DNA from: Campylobacter sp. RM12651
Lineage (GTDB): Bacteria > Campylobacterota > Campylobacteria > Campylobacterales > Campylobacteraceae
Reading direction: 5' to 3'
NCBI RefSeq assembly: GCF_022369475.1
Contig: NZ_CP059600.1
Span: 124,001 to 188,000, forward strand
DNA length: 64,000 bases
Shown: positions 42,209-50,701 of the stretch, piece after piece
Numbering within the stretch: position 1 is the first letter of the stretch
Layout: each line of letters opens with the position of its first letter
Program-made: the position numbers and the translations under genes
The notes under the pieces: generated by a model
Database searches by the model: none
Told to the model about the DNA's origin: nothing
What the model saw: only the letters and a program-made list of their open reading frames with translations

Positions 42209-43657
42209 ATGAAAAGAGCAATTTCTATTATTATTTTGATTGCTATTCCATTTTTATTCGCTACTATTTTGCCCGTGCCAAGTGGCTTAAGCGAAGCTGC
42301 GTGGGTAATGTTTGGTATTTATCTTTCAGCAGTTTTAGGTCTTGTATTTAAGCCTATACCAAATTCTATGGTATTAATTACTGCAGTAGCAGGAACTGCA
42401 CTATTTATGGGACCTTATTTAGGTGGTGCAAAAGAAGCTACAAAACAAGCTTTAAGCGGTTATGCAAGTTCAACTACTTGGATTATAGTTTCTGCATTTG
42501 CTTTAAGTATTGCATTTACAAAAACAGGTCTTGGTAAAAGATGGGCTTATTTTTTAATAGGTAAATTTGGTAAAACTACTTTAAGACTTAGCTATGTTAC
42601 TGCATTTTTGGATTTAGTAGTATCACCTGCAACTCCATCAAATACTGCAAGAGCAGGTGGAATTGTCTTTCCAATTGTAAATTCAATCGCACAATCTTTA
42701 TCAAAAGATAAAGTTGAAACAGAAAATAGAGTAGGTGCATTTTTAGCGTGTAATTCTTATATGAGTACAAAAATGACTTCATTTATTTTCGCAACCGCAA
42801 TGGCTGGAAATATGCTAGTGATTGGTTATGCAAATGATATTTTAGGAACTCACTTAAATTGGGGAAATTGGGCTGTTGCTATGATAATTCCTGGTATTGT
42901 GTGTTTATGTATAATTCCACTAGTTGTTTATATTTTTGTTCGCCCTGATATAAAAAAGATTGATAATGTAGTAATTTCAAAACAAGGCTTAGAAGAATTA
43001 GGAGAGATGAAAAGAAGTGAGAAAATGCTTGTTTTAATCTTTGTTCTAGCATTGCTTGGTTGGTCTGTTCCGTCTTTAGCTAGTTCTTTATTTGGATTAA
43101 AGATTGATATAGATGCTACTGCAGTAGCTGTTGGTGCTATGAGTTTATCAGTATTACTTGGCGTTTTAAAATTTGAAGATATAGCAGGTTCTAAAGAGTG
43201 TATAGGGACATTATTTTGGTTTGGTGGTATTATGTCACTATCAGGTATGATGAATAAATTGGGCTTTTTTAAATGGCTTGGAACATTTATTCAAGGTAAT
43301 ATGAATTTAGATTTAGACCCATTGATAGTATTAATAATTATTGGTTTTATTAGTATTATCGTAAGATATTTATATGCTAGTGCAACCGTTTTCATTACAA
43401 CTCTTTTACCGGTTTTATTTTTAATAGGCAAAAGTGCAGGAGTTGATCCATATTTATTAGCATTTTTATTAATTACTACAAATTCTTATGGCGGAGCATT
43501 AACTCATTTTGGTGGTCCTGCTGCTTCAGTTATTTTTGGAGCTGGATATAACACCGTAAAAGAATGGTGGATTACTGGATTTGTAGTGGCTATGGTATCT
43601 TTTATTTTATGCCTTGCAATAGGTCTTCCTTATTGGGAAATGTTAGGAATGAATTAA
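42209..43657 (+). CDS. DASS-family anion:sodium symporter (dicarboxylate/sulfate type)
   Basis: 482 residues with about 12 helices. The signature SPATPSNTARAGGIVFPI and the second half-repeat TTNSYGGALTHFGGPAASVIF carry the SNT-like Na+/anion sites of the divalent anion:Na+ symporter family. The likely substrate is a C4-dicarboxylate or citrate-type acid, not resolvable here. AAGGAG (42198-42203) fits ATG 42209 better than ATG 42206. A single gene. Confidence 0.87.
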   Translation: MKRAISIIILIAIPFLFATILPVPSGLSEAAWVMFGIYLSAVLGLVFKPIPNSMVLITAVAGTALFMGPYLGGAKEATKQALSGYASSTTWIIVSAFALSIAFTKTGLGKRWAYFLIGKFGKTTLRLSYVTAFLDLVVSPATPSNTARAGGIVFPIVNSIAQSLSKDKVETENRVGAFLACNSYMSTKMTSFIFATAMAGNMLVIGYANDILGTHLNWGNWAVAMIIPGIVCLCIIPLVVYIFVRPDIKKIDNVVISKQGLEELGEMKRSEKMLVLIFVLALLGWSVPSLASSLFGLKIDIDATAVAVGAMSLSVLLGVLKFEDIAGSKECIGTLFWFGGIMSLSGMMNKLGFFKWLGTFIQGNMNLDLDPLIVLIIIGFISIIVRYLYASATVFITTLLPVLFLIGKSAGVDPYLLAFLLITTNSYGGALTHFGGPAASVIFGAGYNTVKEWWITGFVVAMVSFILCLAIGLPYWEMLGMN

Positions 43658-43784
43658 TTTTTTTTTCTTGTTTTGATAGGAATATCAAAACAAGAATTTC
43701 ATAATCAAATATTAAGTAAAATATATTTAAAATATCACACTTTTATTTTTTTATAAGCAAATTTTATTATTATATGCAATTTTA

Positions 43785-43871
43785 GCCCAAGTGGTGAAAC
43801 TGGTAGACGCGCTAGACTCAAAATCTAGTAGGAGCAATCCTGTGTCGGTTCGAGTCCGACCTTGGGCACCA
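43785..43871 (+). tRNA. tRNA-Leu (anticodon CAA)
   Basis: 87 nt including encoded CCA. Acceptor arms GCCCAAG (43785-43791) and CTTGGGC (43861-43867) pair fully. The anticodon stem CTAGA/TCTAG encloses loop CTCAAAA, giving CAA (reads UUG). A long variable arm (TAGGAGCAATCCTGTG) marks a class II tRNA, and GGTTCGAGTCC is the T-loop region. Confidence 0.95.
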
Positions 43872-43893
43872 TAAATAAAAAAGGAATATAAAA

Positions 43894-44103
43894 ATGCCAA
43901 AAGACGCAAACGGAAACGAATTACAAGCAGGAGATAATGTTAGCGTTATTAAAGATTTGAAAGTAAAAGGCAGTTCTTTAACTATTAAAAGAGGAACTAA
44001 TGTAAAAAACATAAAGCTTACTTCAAATGATGATGAAATAGAAGCAAAAGTTGATAAACACGGAGTTATAGTTTTAAAAACTTGTTTTTTAAAAAAGGCT
44101 TAA
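43894..44103 (+). CDS. YjdM/PhnA-like small protein (C-terminal domain only)
   Basis: 69 residues. DANGNELQAGDNVSVIKDLKVKGSS followed by LTIKRGTNVKNIKL closely matches the SH3-like C-terminal domain of YjdM/PhnA. The usual N-terminal zinc ribbon is absent, giving the short form. Its cellular role is unclear; the old phosphonate name is historical. AAGGA precedes the ATG. It lies directly between tRNA-Leu and the TPR-barrel gene. Confidence 0.82.
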   Translation: MPKDANGNELQAGDNVSVIKDLKVKGSSLTIKRGTNVKNIKLTSNDDEIEAKVDKHGVIVLKTCFLKKA

Positions 44104-44108
44104 CATTT

Positions 44109-45410
44109 ATGAAAAAATTTTTAACATTTTTACCTATTGCTTTATTAGCAAATCCATTTGATGACTTAGTAAATGCGTATAATCAAGAAGATTATAAAAC
44201 TTCTTATGATATAGCTAGTTCTATTTGTAAGCAAACTTGCTCTGATATTAATTTAAATCTAATTATGGGTAAAAGTGCTTTTAGATTAGGTTTATACGAT
44301 GAAGCTTTAGCTGCTTATGATAGGGTTTTGGTATTAGATGATACTAATACAGAAGCGAGATTACAAAGTGCTATTATTTATCAAAAAAACGGGAATTTAG
44401 CTTTACTTAAATTAGAACTAGAGAATTTAAAAGATGATGAACGCTTAAATGATGATGAGAAAGCTTTAGTTGCTAGTATGTTAAAAAATGTTAAATATCA
44501 ACAAAAAGCCAATAATGAAATAAATATACCTTATGCGAGTATTGGTTTTGGATATGGATATGATAGCAATCCAAAAAAGCAGAATTTAAAAGATAGTTAT
44601 TTACCAGTGCCACAATTAGGCATTAATTTTCCAATACCAGGTGCTAAGCACCAACCAGCTAGTAGTATTTTAGCTAATCTTAATGCTGGCTATAAAAAAC
44701 AAGTTAATAATGTATATGATTATGATATAAATATTAATTTTTATAATAAGTATTATATAAAACCAATTGAAGAAGATTTTCAGAATTTAAGTGTATTTAC
44801 AGCTTCAATTAATAATGGTTTTGAGATATCAAGACAATTTAAATTAAATATTTTAATGTCTTATGATTATATTATTTTAAAACAAAAAAGATATTTAAAC
44901 ACCTTTACTGCAGATATTTCAGGTGATTATTATACTGAAAGTGGGCTAGCTTTTGGTCTAGGCTATACAATTAATCACAATAATTATTTGATAGAAGATA
45001 ATAAAGAGAATGATTCAAATCATCATAGTATTTATGCTATGAGTAAGATTATTTCTCAAAGAAGTATGTCTTATCTAAAAATTGCTTATGATATAGAAAA
45101 AACTAGCAGAATTAAAGAAAGTTCAAATAATTATAAAGAATATTCAGCTACTGCCGGAATTATTTATATGTTAAATAAACAAGTAATATTAAAAGCAAGT
45201 TTAGGTTATGCTAAAAGTAAATATGATGAAAAAATCTTCTTAAATACGAGAAACGATATAACCTATAGGGTAAATTTTGGTGCTGAATACAATATGGATC
45301 ATCATAATTTCTTCTCACTTGATTTAGGATATAATAGGGTAAAATCAAGTATTGAATACAATTCTTACGATAATCTTTACACTAATTTAATGTATAAATA
45401 TAAATTTTAA
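44109..45410 (+). CDS. TPR-containing outer-membrane beta-barrel protein
   Basis: 433 residues from ATG 44109, where the signal peptide MKKFLTFLPIALLANP begins; the longer frame only adds codons inside the previous gene. Residues ~15-140 form TPR-like helices (GLYDEALAAYDRVLVLDDTNTEARLQSAIIY). From ~150 the sequence alternates as beta strands beginning YASIGFGYGYDSNPK and ends NLMYKYKF with terminal Phe. The TPR plus ~14-strand barrel layout is like Slam/DUF560-type outer membrane proteins. The two FecR-domain proteins encoded next may be its clients or partners (inference). Confidence 0.72.
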   Translation: MKKFLTFLPIALLANPFDDLVNAYNQEDYKTSYDIASSICKQTCSDINLNLIMGKSAFRLGLYDEALAAYDRVLVLDDTNTEARLQSAIIYQKNGNLALLKLELENLKDDERLNDDEKALVASMLKNVKYQQKANNEINIPYASIGFGYGYDSNPKKQNLKDSYLPVPQLGINFPIPGAKHQPASSILANLNAGYKKQVNNVYDYDININFYNKYYIKPIEEDFQNLSVFTASINNGFEISRQFKLNILMSYDYIILKQKRYLNTFTADISGDYYTESGLAFGLGYTINHNNYLIEDNKENDSNHHSIYAMSKIISQRSMSYLKIAYDIEKTSRIKESSNNYKEYSATAGIIYMLNKQVILKASLGYAKSKYDEKIFLNTRNDITYRVNFGAEYNMDHHNFFSLDLGYNRVKSSIEYNSYDNLYTNLMYKYKF

Positions 45411-45430
45411 GCTAACAACCTTTTAAAATA

Positions 45431-45439
45431 TGCTATAAT
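45431..45439 (+). promoter_or_regulatory. Extended -10 promoter of the fecR-domain pair
   Basis: TG-C-TATAAT at 45431-45439, 26 bp before the ATG at 45466, with AAAGGA between. It follows the barrel gene by 20 bp. Confidence 0.6.
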
Positions 45440-45465
45440 TTGGCATCATTTTGAAAGGATACGCT

Positions 45466-47766
45466 ATGAAAAAAATATTATTGTTATTAAGTGTAATAAC
45501 TCTAACCTATGCAAGCGTAGGTAAAATATCAGCCATTAGAGGTGATGCAGTAGTTATCTCAAAAGGTAATGAAATAAAAGCTTTATTAAATCAAGAACTT
45601 GATGAAAGCGATATTATAAAAACGGGAAACAATGCAAGATTACAAATAATCTTTAATGACAACACCGTTACTACTCTAGGTAAAAACACAAGCTTAGAAA
45701 TAAAACAATTCTTATTAGATGGAAAAAACTCTAAAGTAAATCTTGAAGTAAGTGAAGGAAGCTTTAAGGTAATTACAGGAGAAATCTCAAAACTAGCAAG
45801 AAAGAATTTCTCTTTAAAAGCTCATACAGCAACAATTGGTATTAGAGGAACAGTGTTTGTAGGAGAAGTTGGACTTAATATAAATAAATTAGCTTGCTTA
45901 CAAGGTGCAATAGATGTTAGATTAGGTAATAAAACTTCTTTAATTGATTCAGGAAAACAAATAAGCTTTTCAAATACTAAGGTAATTAAAGTTGAACCTT
46001 TAAAAGTAAATGATTTTTCTTTAACCAAAGCAAATATTAATGAAGATAATAAACCAGAAAAAATACAAGAAAAACAAGAAGATAAACAAAGCACTACAAA
46101 TACTAATAAAGTAACAAGTATTACTTTAAGTAGTGATATTAAAGCTGAAAACACTAATTCAAATTCTAAAAATACTTTACAAACTAGTGAGCAAATGAAT
46201 ATTGCAAGCGATATTAAAGAAGAAGTAACTGAAATCATTGCAAAAAATGATAATTCTTTAAATACAGATAATGTGCCAGAAATTGCTCCAAATAAACCTA
46301 GTGATGATTTAGTTATTCCAAGTAATCCAAATACGACACCAGATACTCCAAGTAATCCTGATAATAATACAAGCACACCAGAAAATAAGCCAAATGATAA
46401 TAATGTGGCAATACCTGATGTGCCAGTGATTAAAGATGAAAAAGAATGGACTAAATTAGAACCTTCTATACCTAATAAATACTTTGCTAATAACAATGTA
46501 AATAGTTATTATTACTATTCAGAAGATTTAAATTCTAAAAGTGCAGCAAGTCTTAATTTAGGAACTATGACACTTGATTTATATGGTAGAAAATTAGAAA
46601 ACGATAAGAGTGTTAAATCTTTTGATTATTATACTTTAGATGGTAAAAAGAATACTCTTACTAGCAATAGCTACAATGTTTCTGATTTAGGAACTAAAGA
46701 AATCAAAACTCAAAATTATAACTTGCAAAATACTAGTCTTAATACGCCTAATGCTGAAAAGAATTTAGAATATTCATCAGATTATGCTAGTTTTAGTGCA
46801 AATAAAAATGAATTAAAAGCTCAATTAATTGGTATTAATTATGATTTAAGCAAATCAGATTTATCTCATTTTACAACTTTAAAAGATGATTGGAATAGTT
46901 TTAAAAGTGATATAGAAAAAAATAATCAAACAGCTATTAATTATTACTCAAATACAAATTCTGCCGCTGAACTTGATTTATCAAGAGGACTTTTAACTTA
47001 TTATTCAAAAGAGCAAACTAAAAAAGATGGTAGGGATAGTGCTTATAATTTAAGATATTTTGTTATGAACCATAATTATTTGCAAATGCGTGAATATGAT
47101 ATAGAAGATTTAGAATACAACGGCTATACAATGAATTTTAAAGATTCTTCTGTTGTAGATTCAACTTCGGATCATTATAGAACTACTGCTTATGTCAATA
47201 AAGAACAAATTGAATACACTGCAAAAAATGGTAGTTTGGATTTAAATATTTTAAGTATTAAAGAAAATTTAAAAGGCACCAATTCTTCAAATTATAGAAA
47301 GCAATTAGCTGATTGGGATAATGAGAAAACTAAATTTTTTACAGAATTTTATACAAACCCAGCTCAAGAATTTTATTATGCTGATACGAAAAATAATTAT
47401 GTTAAGTTAAAGCCAAGTGATTCGTATTTTGCTAGTTATAGTAAGATTAATGATACTTCTGATGTTTTATTTGAATTACAGAATAGTAAATTACTAGGAG
47501 TGTATAATAAAAACAATGTAATAACTAGAATAAATCCTCAAGTAAATTCAACTATGGATATTGATAATTCTCAATATAAATTAAAAATTGATAGCAATGA
47601 ACTTGATAAGACTTCTATTAAATTAGAAACGGAAGCAAGTAAGGCTAAATTACAAATAGAAAGCAAAATAGCAAATGAGGATTTAAAGATAAAAACAGAT
47701 GAATTAAAAAAATCTTTAAATATTTCAGATATAAATAAAAAGATTAATGAGATTAAAAATAAGTAA
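45466..47766 (+). CDS. Exported FecR-domain protein, paralog 1
   Basis: 766 residues from ATG 45466. A signal peptide (MKKILLLLSVITLTYA) leads to a FecR domain (~20-165) with GDAVVISKG, IIKTGNNARLQIIFNDNTVTTLG and ATIGIRGTVF. A linker rich in Asn, Lys, Ser and Pro (~195-320) ends in repeats of the PSNPNTTPDTPSNPD type. The C-terminal ~430 residues are Tyr/Asn/Ser/Lys-rich with beta-type repeats and no Cys. FecR domains in such exported proteins are not iron sensors but a module of surface or envelope proteins. It shares ~713 bp almost identically with paralog 2 and diverges afterwards. Confidence 0.75.
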   Translation: MKKILLLLSVITLTYASVGKISAIRGDAVVISKGNEIKALLNQELDESDIIKTGNNARLQIIFNDNTVTTLGKNTSLEIKQFLLDGKNSKVNLEVSEGSFKVITGEISKLARKNFSLKAHTATIGIRGTVFVGEVGLNINKLACLQGAIDVRLGNKTSLIDSGKQISFSNTKVIKVEPLKVNDFSLTKANINEDNKPEKIQEKQEDKQSTTNTNKVTSITLSSDIKAENTNSNSKNTLQTSEQMNIASDIKEEVTEIIAKNDNSLNTDNVPEIAPNKPSDDLVIPSNPNTTPDTPSNPDNNTSTPENKPNDNNVAIPDVPVIKDEKEWTKLEPSIPNKYFANNNVNSYYYYSEDLNSKSAASLNLGTMTLDLYGRKLENDKSVKSFDYYTLDGKKNTLTSNSYNVSDLGTKEIKTQNYNLQNTSLNTPNAEKNLEYSSDYASFSANKNELKAQLIGINYDLSKSDLSHFTTLKDDWNSFKSDIEKNNQTAINYYSNTNSAAELDLSRGLLTYYSKEQTKKDGRDSAYNLRYFVMNHNYLQMREYDIEDLEYNGYTMNFKDSSVVDSTSDHYRTTAYVNKEQIEYTAKNGSLDLNILSIKENLKGTNSSNYRKQLADWDNEKTKFFTEFYTNPAQEFYYADTKNNYVKLKPSDSYFASYSKINDTSDVLFELQNSKLLGVYNKNNVITRINPQVNSTMDIDNSQYKLKIDSNELDKTSIKLETEASKAKLQIESKIANEDLKIKTDELKKSLNISDINKKINEIKNK
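45484..46196 (+). repeat. Duplicated fecR 5' segment, copy 1
   Basis: Nearly identical to 47794-48509. I see only one synonymous change and a small Thr/Asn difference with one extra codon in copy 2. Homology stops abruptly in the linker. Confidence 0.95.
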
Positions 47767-47775
47767 GGAATATAT

Positions 47776-50022
47776 ATGAGAAAACTTGTAATTTTATTAA
47801 GTGTAATAACTCTAACCTATGCAAGCGTAGGTAAAATATCAGCCATTAGAGGTGATGCAGTAGTTATCTCAAAAGGTAATGAAATAAAAGCTTTATTAAA
47901 TCAAGAACTTGATGAAAGCGATATTATAAAAACGGGAAACAATGCAAGATTACAAATAATCTTTAATGACAACACCGTTACTACTCTAGGTAAAAACACA
48001 AGCTTAGAAATAAAACAATTCTTATTAGATGGAAAAAACTCTAAAGTAAATCTTGAAGTAAGTGAAGGAAGCTTTAAGGTAATTACAGGAGAAATCTCAA
48101 AACTAGCAAGAAAGAATTTCTCTTTAAAAGCTCATACAGCAACAATTGGTATTAGAGGAACAGTGTTTGTAGGAGAAGTTGGACTTAATATAAATAAATT
48201 AGCTTGCTTACAAGGTGCAATAGATGTTAGATTAGGTAATAAAACTTCTTTAATTGATTCAGGAAAACAAATAAGCTTTTCAAATACTAAGGTAATTAAA
48301 GTTGAACCTTTAAAAGTAAATGATTTTTCTTTAACCAAAGCAAATATTAACGAAGATAATAAACCAGAAAAAATACAAGAAAAACAAGAAGATAAACAAA
48401 GCACTACAAATAATAACAATAAAGTAACAAGTATTACTTTAAGTAGTGATATTAAAGCTGAAAACACTAATTCAAATTCTAAAAATACTTTACAAACTAG
48501 TGAGCAAATTGAAATTAAAGAAGAAATTAATAATAAAGTAGTGGCTTTATTAGAAAAAGAAGATGATGAAAATTCTGATAATAATAAAGAAGATGAAGAA
48601 AATAATGATAATGACACAAATAAACCAGATATGCCAATAGTTCCTAGTGAGCCTGTTTATAATAAATATTTTTCAAATGCAGACAATAAAAACTATTATT
48701 ATTCATCAAATACTAGCCTAAGAAGTGGCGATGTTAGACAAGACGCTGCAGAGCTTAATGTAAAAAAAGGTAGTTTAAATATCCTTAGTAATACTAAAAG
48801 CGGTAATAATATTACAGATTTTAAAAAAATTAGCGTTACAAATAATCAGCTAAACATATTAAAAACTACAAATGATGCTAATAGTGTTGAAGATTTTTCA
48901 TATAGTTTAACAGATACTACAATTAGTGGTTTAGATGGATATAGCGATTTAAAATTTAGTGCTAATGATGGAAAAGTAAGTTATACTGCTAATAAAGAAA
49001 AATTAGAAGCAAATATTTTAGATGATAGTTTTTCTATGTTAAAAGACACAAGCACAAATTCTAATTATAATGCTATAGATAAAGAGTGGGGTAATTTTAC
49101 AAATACATTATTTGAAAAAAACAAGGATTATTTCAATGTATCAGATTTAAATAAGGTATTTTATTATGGTTCAAATAAAGCTGCAATGCAGTTAAATCTT
49201 AAAAATTCATCTATTGCTTATTATTATGCAGATGCAAAGGAAGCTAAAAAACTTTATGCTGATTTTAAATATGCAAATAAAATATATTACGAAAACGCAA
49301 CGAGTTCAGGAAGTTCTTATGATAAGCAAACTTATGATGTATATAACAAAACCATATCACCTATTAACGGCTCATCTACTTATAATATACAAGCAAATGC
49401 TTCTAATGGCATTAAAAATCAAGATTTTGCTTTAAAAGCAGATAAAAATAAAGCAGAAATTAATTTTGGAAGTGTAATTTCTAGTTTGATGGATACTCAA
49501 TTAGACCCGCAAAATAGATTTCAATACTTTTCTAATGAATTTGATAAATATAAAGATACTTATAAAAGTAAATATTTAGGTGCTGATGAAGATAAGGAAT
49601 ATTTTTATGCAGGTAGTGGAAGCTCAATTAAATTAAATCCCGCTAAGCAAGAAGTAGATAGTTATGTAGTATATGATGGTGGGTATGGAAATATTTATAG
49701 GATAACTTTTGATAAAAATATCGGAGATGCTACCTATGTTAAAAGAACTAATGGAGTGGTTCAAGATGTTAAACATTCTCAAAAATTTAATATAAATAGT
49801 ATTAGAGATGTAAATTCAGGTTATACACTAACAGTAGGCGATAGCAATAATGATTATAATTTTGAAGTGAAGGCTGATAAAGTTGGAGCTATATTAAAAG
49901 GTAATGTTGTTATAAATGGAGCTAATCATAACGTAGATTCTGATATTTTACAATATGTAAATACTTCTGCAGCACATAAATTAGTTAAAGATACTTACGA
50001 TAAAGCAGTTCAAGGAAAATAA
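47776..50022 (+). CDS. Exported FecR-domain protein, paralog 2
   Basis: 748 residues, 9 bp after paralog 1, so co-transcribed. The signal peptide and FecR domain (to about residue 245) are essentially the same protein as paralog 1. The linker then turns into an acidic Asp/Asn/Glu stretch (EKEDDENSDNNKEDEEN) and the C-terminal ~450 residues have only distant similarity (NKYFSN...NYYYSS against NKYFAN...SYYYYS). The conserved front with a changing back suggests one export or anchoring module carrying variable exposed domains. Probably surface or envelope localised; function unknown. Confidence 0.75.
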   Translation: MRKLVILLSVITLTYASVGKISAIRGDAVVISKGNEIKALLNQELDESDIIKTGNNARLQIIFNDNTVTTLGKNTSLEIKQFLLDGKNSKVNLEVSEGSFKVITGEISKLARKNFSLKAHTATIGIRGTVFVGEVGLNINKLACLQGAIDVRLGNKTSLIDSGKQISFSNTKVIKVEPLKVNDFSLTKANINEDNKPEKIQEKQEDKQSTTNNNNKVTSITLSSDIKAENTNSNSKNTLQTSEQIEIKEEINNKVVALLEKEDDENSDNNKEDEENNDNDTNKPDMPIVPSEPVYNKYFSNADNKNYYYSSNTSLRSGDVRQDAAELNVKKGSLNILSNTKSGNNITDFKKISVTNNQLNILKTTNDANSVEDFSYSLTDTTISGLDGYSDLKFSANDGKVSYTANKEKLEANILDDSFSMLKDTSTNSNYNAIDKEWGNFTNTLFEKNKDYFNVSDLNKVFYYGSNKAAMQLNLKNSSIAYYYADAKEAKKLYADFKYANKIYYENATSSGSSYDKQTYDVYNKTISPINGSSTYNIQANASNGIKNQDFALKADKNKAEINFGSVISSLMDTQLDPQNRFQYFSNEFDKYKDTYKSKYLGADEDKEYFYAGSGSSIKLNPAKQEVDSYVVYDGGYGNIYRITFDKNIGDATYVKRTNGVVQDVKHSQKFNINSIRDVNSGYTLTVGDSNNDYNFEVKADKVGAILKGNVVINGANHNVDSDILQYVNTSAAHKLVKDTYDKAVQGK
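47794..48509 (+). repeat. Duplicated fecR 5' segment, copy 2
   Basis: Partner of 45484-46196 in direct orientation, 2310 bp downstream. Near identity at synonymous sites points to recent duplication or ongoing gene conversion. Confidence 0.95.
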
Positions 50023-50037
50023 TAATTTTTAGGGGAG

Positions 50038-50481
50038 TTAGATTTGACCTAATTCTCCTAATAAACTTCTTAATTTATCATTTCTATATTTTATTTCTTC
50101 ACTACATTTCCTAGCAATATCTATGCAGATATTTAAAAAATTAGTAGTTTCATCATTTTCAAAATCTATTTTTTTGACATTAGTTAGTTTGTCTTGATTA
50201 ATACAACTAAAAATATATGTAATCACTTTTAGACTAGGTGTTAATAGCAAATATCTTTTATTGTGATATATAATATATTGTTCGTTACATTGTGTTGTTA
50301 ATAGCGTGATTATTTCTTGTTTTATTTGCTCGTAAGGAGTATTTGGGAAATCTTTTGCTACCTTTTTGATAAATTTTTCATCATTAATTCTATCTTCTTC
50401 ACTCTGCAAAAACACACTATCATTATCAAGTAATGTTTCAAGTTCTTTTAATATTTCAATAGCTCTAATGTAATTTTTCAT
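50038..50481 (-). CDS. Hypothetical soluble protein
   Basis: 147 residues with no signal peptide or membrane helix, predicted mostly helical, with two isolated Cys near the C-terminal half. I do not recognise a family. Encoded opposite to the fecR pair, ending 16 bp from paralog 2. GGTGG (GTAGGTGGTAAA) upstream of the ATG may serve as ribosome-binding site. The 220 bp to the next gene are very AT-rich with no visible gene. Confidence 0.5.
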   Translation of the reverse strand: MKNYIRAIEILKELETLLDNDSVFLQSEEDRINDEKFIKKVAKDFPNTPYEQIKQEIITLLTTQCNEQYIIYHNKRYLLLTPSLKVITYIFSCINQDKLTNVKKIDFENDETTNFLNICIDIARKCSEEIKYRNDKLRSLLGELGQI

Positions 50482-50701
50482 TTTACCACCTACTTTATTT
50501 ATTACATTTATATTACATTAAAAAGAAAAATAAAGGTAAATTTTTTAGGTTATTTAATTAGTTTTTTTAATTAAAATAATTTTAATAATTAAGCATTTAG
50601 CCTAAATATTAGTATTTTTTATCTTTTATAGTCATAAATATATAAAATAATATATTGAAAATTTAAGTATAAATATTAAATATTTATACTTAAAAGGTCT
50701 T

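Noticed and set aside
45822-46496. A 224-aa minus-strand frame opposite fecR gene 1 (and its copy at 48132-48617)
   Set aside because: Antisense shadow of a low-complexity coding region with no ribosome-binding site or recognisable domain.
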